From positions 62,001 through 126,000 of the forward strand of contig JBBQZP010000001.1 of the NCBI GenBank assembly GCA_038207585.1: DNA of 64,000 nt, written 5' to 3'. This document shows, in pieces, positions 60,698 through 64,000 of the stretch (positions are counted from its first letter, which is position 1; each line of letters starts with the position of its first letter). Origin of the DNA: JBBQZP01 sp038207585 (GTDB taxonomy: Bacteria > Pseudomonadota > Alphaproteobacteria > Rhodobacterales > Rhodobacteraceae). The notes under the pieces are model-generated. The model searched no databases, had not been told where the DNA came from, and saw nothing but the letters and a program-made list of their open reading frames with translations. The translations under genes were made by a program, and so were the position numbers.

Positions 60698-61390
60698 ATG
60701 GCGGGGGGGATTGCACTGGGCGTTTATGGAAAGCATCCGGCGTTTGGCGATTTTCTGTCGGCGGGGTTGCCCGATGCGGCGCAGGCGGCAGTTGAGGGGT
60801 GGCTTAATACCGTGCTGCCCGAAATGAAGGCTCATCTCGCCGAAGGGTGGGAGGCTATTTATGACGCGGCCCCAACCCTGCGGTTCTGGATCGGTGGCGA
60901 CATTGCCGGTTCCGGATCGCTGGCAGGGGTGATGCTGGCCTCTCGTGACAAGGTAGGGCGGCGGTTTCCACTGGTTGTCGGGGCCGCGCAGTCGAACCTT
61001 GCGCCGCCTGTGCTTGATCCGGATCAGGCGGTTTACGACAGAATTCAGGATCAGGTCGCAGCTTTGGACCCGGTGACCGATGCCGGTGCCGCCGGGATGA
61101 TCGCGACCTTGCATCTGGACCTTGAGCCCGGCGCGCCAGAGGAGCCTTCGTTCTGGGCTGTGCGTCCGGGGGCAGAGATTTCCGATCTGTGGGCGGATGT
61201 TTCGGTTGCGGACCATCTGCGCGCAGCGGCCGGGCGCAGCTATTGGTGGGCGGTAGGTAACGCCGAGGGACAGTCTGCCGTCTACGCCTGTGCGGGCCTT
61301 CCCCCGGCGCAGGCGTTGTGCTGGCTGATGTCGGATGCAACAAAGCTACCCGCAATGGTCGAACCCGTCGCAGAACTGGAGCTGGAATGA
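60698..61390 (+). CDS. tagF: Type VI secretion-associated protein TagF
   Basis: A 230-residue TagF protein with the N-terminal signature YGKHPAFGDFLSAGLP. TagF acts as a post-translational brake on T6SS assembly in Pseudomonas and Agrobacterium. In Agrobacterium it is fused to the phosphatase PppA; here the two are separate genes overlapping by 4 nt. It starts 9 bp after tssM. Confidence 0.92.
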   Translation: MAGGIALGVYGKHPAFGDFLSAGLPDAAQAAVEGWLNTVLPEMKAHLAEGWEAIYDAAPTLRFWIGGDIAGSGSLAGVMLASRDKVGRRFPLVVGAAQSNLAPPVLDPDQAVYDRIQDQVAALDPVTDAGAAGMIATLHLDLEPGAPEEPSFWAVRPGAEISDLWADVSVADHLRAAAGRSYWWAVGNAEGQSAVYACAGLPPAQALCWLMSDATKLPAMVEPVAELELE

Positions 61391-62172
61391 CCGATATCTG
61401 GGTTCAGGCCGGGCTTTTCGCGGTGGAAACTGGGGCCGCCACGCATACCGGCTGCGTTCGTGACCATAACGAAGATGCGTTTACGGTGCGCGCGGAATCC
61501 GGGGTCTGGCTGGTGGCCGATGGCATGGGCGGGCATGACGCGGGCGATTTCGCAAGCCAGACGATTGCCGAGGAGATGTCATCGGTCGGCGTGCCGATTT
61601 CGGCGGGTGATCTGCAGGCCCGCTTTACCGAACGGCTGAACCGGGCGCATGCACGCATCATGCAGCATTCGATTTCACTGGGCGGGGTTACGGTCGGGGC
61701 GACGGTTGTGGGTCTGCTGGTGTTCGAGTCAAGCTATGCCTGCCTCTGGGCGGGGGATAGCCGGATTTATCTGTTGCGTGACGGCGTTCTGGTGCAACAG
61801 ACGCAAGATCACACCGAGGTCCGCGCGCTGCTGGAAGCTGGCGTGATCACCGAGCAAGAGGCCGAGACGTGGCCGCGCCGCAATGTCATCACCCGCGCCA
61901 TCGGTGTGTCGGATGAAGCAAACTGCGATATTGTCAGTGCCGAATTGCAGTCGGGCGATATGTTCCTTTTGTGCTCGGACGGGCTGACGGAACATAACAA
62001 CGATGCCGATCTGGCTCAGATCCTGACCACCTCGGCCAGCCCGCAGCAAGCCTGCGACCGCCTGATCGCACAAACGCTGGAGCGTGGCGCGAAAGACAAT
62101 GTGACGGCGGTCGTCGTGCGCTGCGTCGAACATATCGCTGATTTTGCGGATTGGGGAGAGGATGATGTCTGA
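61387..62172 (+). CDS. pppA: PP2C-type Ser/Thr phosphatase PppA of the T6SS
   Basis: A 261-residue PPM/PP2C metallophosphatase. Metal-binding motifs visible: RDHNEDAF near residue 27, VADGMGGHD near 42, LCSDGLTEH near 199 and GAKDNVTAVVV near 238. It should reverse threonine phosphorylation by the kinase encoded next. The ATG at 61387 overlaps tagF; the upstream open frame is inside tagF. The stop overlaps the ppkA start by 8 nt. Confidence 0.94.
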   Translation: MTDIWVQAGLFAVETGAATHTGCVRDHNEDAFTVRAESGVWLVADGMGGHDAGDFASQTIAEEMSSVGVPISAGDLQARFTERLNRAHARIMQHSISLGGVTVGATVVGLLVFESSYACLWAGDSRIYLLRDGVLVQQTQDHTEVRALLEAGVITEQEAETWPRRNVITRAIGVSDEANCDIVSAELQSGDMFLLCSDGLTEHNNDADLAQILTTSASPQQACDRLIAQTLERGAKDNVTAVVVRCVEHIADFADWGEDDV

Positions 62173-64000
62173 TACTCCGCCACCGCCGCCCGGCGACGAT
62201 CCGCCAACGGTTCCGCCGGTGGCCAAACCTGCCCAGGTTGATAATGACCGGACCGAAATTGCACCCATGGTGCTGCGCCCCAAACCGCCTGCCGCAGAAG
62301 CGGTATCAGATGACGTGCCGCCGTACACATCCGCCCCGCCAACTCCCGCCACCCAAGAGCCGCCGCGTCTGGCTGCAGGTGCGCCGGTGCCCGTGGGTAC
62401 GCTGATCAACAACAACTACGAGATCAAGGAACTGATCAACGCCGGCGGCATGGGCGAGGTGTTTCGCGGCGAGAACGTGTTTACCGGCGACGCGGTTGCG
62501 ATCAAGATCGTGCTTCAATCCCTTGCGCATGACCCAAAGGTTGCGGCCCTGTTCATGCGCGAGGCCAAGGTTTTGTGCCAGCTTAGCGATCAGGCCATCG
62601 TGCGCTATTACAACTTTGTCCGCGATCCGGCGCTGGACCGGTTCTGTCTCATCATGGAATTCATCGACGGCACGCCGCTTTCGGACCATGTGCGCCAGGT
62701 TGCCCCCCTTACCTTGCCCGAGGCGACGCGGCTTTTGAAGCGGCTGGCGCTGGGGTTGGAGCGCGCGCACGGGATGGAGGTCATCCACCGCGACCTGTCG
62801 CCCGACAACGTGATGCTGAAAGAGGGCAAGGTCGACAAGGCGGTGCTGATCGACTTTGGCATCGCGAAATCGCAGGAAATGACCGAGAATTCGCTGTTCG
62901 GGCAGATGGCGGGGAAATACAAATACGTTTCGCCCGAACAACTGGGCCATTTCGGCGGTGAGATCGGACCCCGCACCGATATCTACGGGCTTGCGCTTCT
63001 GATGGCGGCGGCGATCCGGGGCGAGCCGATTGATATGGGCAGTTCAGTGGTTGAAGCCGTGGATATGCGTCGGTCGATCCCGCCGCTGGACGGGGTCTAT
63101 GACGAGCTGCGCCCGCTTTTCGCGCATATGCTGGAGCCAAATCCGGCAAACCGTCCGGCGCGGATGTCGGATGTGATCCGGCTTCTGGAACATCCGCACG
63201 AGGTTCCGCCGCAATACGGCTCGGTGCCGGGTGTTCCTCCCGAAGAGTTCGAGCGGACGGTGTTTTCGCCCACAACGTCGTTTCCCATGACGTCGCCGCC
63301 CCGGTCGGTGCAGGGCATTGCCGTTCCGGGTCTGCGCCAGCCGCCGACGCGCCGGGGCGGGCCTTTCACGCAAAACCCCGGCCTTTCCATCGCTCCCGGT
63401 CTGGCGATCACAGACGAACATTCAGCCTCGCCGTTTGGCGCGGCGTCAGTGCAGCCTGCGCCGTTGCCGCGAGAGGAGCCGCCGGCGAAACGCGGTGGCG
63501 GCGGCATGTTGTGGGTGGCGGGGATACTGTTGCTGGCAGCGCTTGGCGGCGGGTTTGCCTGGAACAAGGGTTTGATCGGTGGGTCGCGCGGCACGGCGAC
63601 CGTTGCCGCCGCCGATCCCGGCCGGGATATTCTGCCGACGACGCCCCCCGCCGCCGTGGAGCCTGCAGCCGCCAAACCCACGCGGGACGGGTTTCTGGCA
63701 ACCTTTTCGCTGAACCCCTGCGCCTATGCCAACCGGATAGATGCAGGGCCGCAAACCGGCATGATCGAGACGTTTGGCACCAAACCGGGACCCTTCATCG
63801 GTCTGCCCGACGCTTATGCCAAAGAGTTTGGCGCGAAACCTGATCTCGTGGAACGCACGGTCACGGATGCGCAATGCCCGGTCATCGATCTGACGCGAAC
63901 CCTGCAGGCGGGAACTGCGGTCGCGCCGGTTCTGACGCTGGACTCGGCACAGATGACGCCCGGCGGGTCTATTGTCGGGCAGTTGCGTGAACGGCGCGGG
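62165..64000 (+). CDS. ppkA: Ser/Thr protein kinase PpkA of the T6SS (partial, runs off the right edge)
   Basis: At least 612 codons with no stop before the window end. Residues 1-78 are a Pro-rich tail with DRTEIAP (Thr30), resembling the TssL motifs. A Hanks-type kinase domain follows (about 80-350) with glycine loop NAGGMGEVFRG, VAIKI lysine, catalytic HRDLSPDN, DFG and SPE. A Pro-rich linker leads to one membrane helix near residue 450 (MLWVAGILLLAALGGGFAW) and a periplasmic domain that is cut off. PpkA-type kinases turn T6SS on by phosphorylating Fha or TssL. ATG 62165 is preferred over 62162 by spacing from GGAG. Confidence 0.93.
   Translation, partial: MSDTPPPPPGDDPPTVPPVAKPAQVDNDRTEIAPMVLRPKPPAAEAVSDDVPPYTSAPPTPATQEPPRLAAGAPVPVGTLINNNYEIKELINAGGMGEVFRGENVFTGDAVAIKIVLQSLAHDPKVAALFMREAKVLCQLSDQAIVRYYNFVRDPALDRFCLIMEFIDGTPLSDHVRQVAPLTLPEATRLLKRLALGLERAHGMEVIHRDLSPDNVMLKEGKVDKAVLIDFGIAKSQEMTENSLFGQMAGKYKYVSPEQLGHFGGEIGPRTDIYGLALLMAAAIRGEPIDMGSSVVEAVDMRRSIPPLDGVYDELRPLFAHMLEPNPANRPARMSDVIRLLEHPHEVPPQYGSVPGVPPEEFERTVFSPTTSFPMTSPPRSVQGIAVPGLRQPPTRRGGPFTQNPGLSIAPGLAITDEHSASPFGAASVQPAPLPREEPPAKRGGGGMLWVAGILLLAALGGGFAWNKGLIGGSRGTATVAAADPGRDILPTTPPAAVEPAAAKPTRDGFLATFSLNPCAYANRIDAGPQTGMIETFGTKPGPFIGLPDAYAKEFGAKPDLVERTVTDAQCPVIDLTRTLQAGTAVAPVLTLDSAQMTPGGSIVGQLRERRG

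Noticed and set aside
59549..61216. 555-codon minus-strand frame opposite tssM and tagF
   Set aside because: Antisense shadow of conserved T6SS genes with Arg/His-rich composition.

Overview
The window is a dense, GC-rich alphaproteobacterial chromosome segment, most likely from the order Rhodobacterales (Roseobacter/Paracoccus relatives). This rests on the ParABS cluster with mnmE-mnmG-rsmG-parA-parB, the maf-aroE-coaE-dnaQ / secB-fxsA block, a form I cox (CO dehydrogenase) cluster, and a rhamnose locus laid out as in Rhizobium. I see no tRNA, rRNA, insertion sequence, integrase or CRISPR array.

Layout. (1) 1-9880: a complete L-rhamnose locus. rhaD and rhaI (rhaI cut by the window edge) run left; rhaR-rhaS-rhaT-rhaP-rhaQ-rhaU-rhaK run right. 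The divergent promoter region between them carries a symmetric set of TCAATCA/TGATTGA repeats. Rhamnose is imported by RhaSTPQ, epimerised by RhaU, isomerised by RhaI, phosphorylated by RhaK and cleaved/oxidised by RhaD, under the DeoR-type regulator RhaR. (2) 10027-11826: a flavin monooxygenase-like protein with an NTF2-like N-terminus. (3) 11827-13177: decayed DNA with a flotillin-like gene relic. (4) 13178-21697: an aerobic carbon monoxide dehydrogenase cluster, coxC-M-S-L-D-E-F-G. CoxL carries the form I active-site loop, but coxG has an in-frame TAA. (5) 21802-22424: a gutted nagA relic. (6) 22447-25566: a KpsT/KpsE/KpsM-type polysaccharide ABC exporter. (7) 25635-28570: hslV and hslU with a membrane-protein gene between them, then a lipoprotein hydrolase, an Smr protein, MltA and a Tim44-like protein.

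(8) 32111-48253: core chromosome that reads like the origin region. maf, aroE, coaE and dnaQ point left; hemJ, rho, mnmE, mnmG, rsmG, parA and parB point right. They are separated by a 402-bp gap (35855-36256) with an AT-rich stretch and degenerate DnaA boxes, which I propose as oriC. Two 15/16 parS sites lie 3.2 and 5.1 kb to the right; one is centred on the mnmG start codon. hemW-ridA-rdgB-rph and hrcA-grpE follow.

(9) 48486-54038: a 1850-residue autotransporter whose passenger is built from about eleven units of roughly 91 residues. (10) 54154 to the window end: part of a type VI secretion locus, tssK-tssL-tssM-tagF-pppA-ppkA, with ppkA running off the edge. The TssL N-terminus has three T-x-[IL]-G-G-x-L-P motifs that look like phospho-threonine docking sites for the kinase/phosphatase pair encoded downstream.

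The components all resemble known systems. The points I consider most worth following are the oriC/parS arrangement, the multi-site TssL motif, the coxG nonsense codon with gene relics on both sides of the cox cluster, and the autotransporter repeat array.
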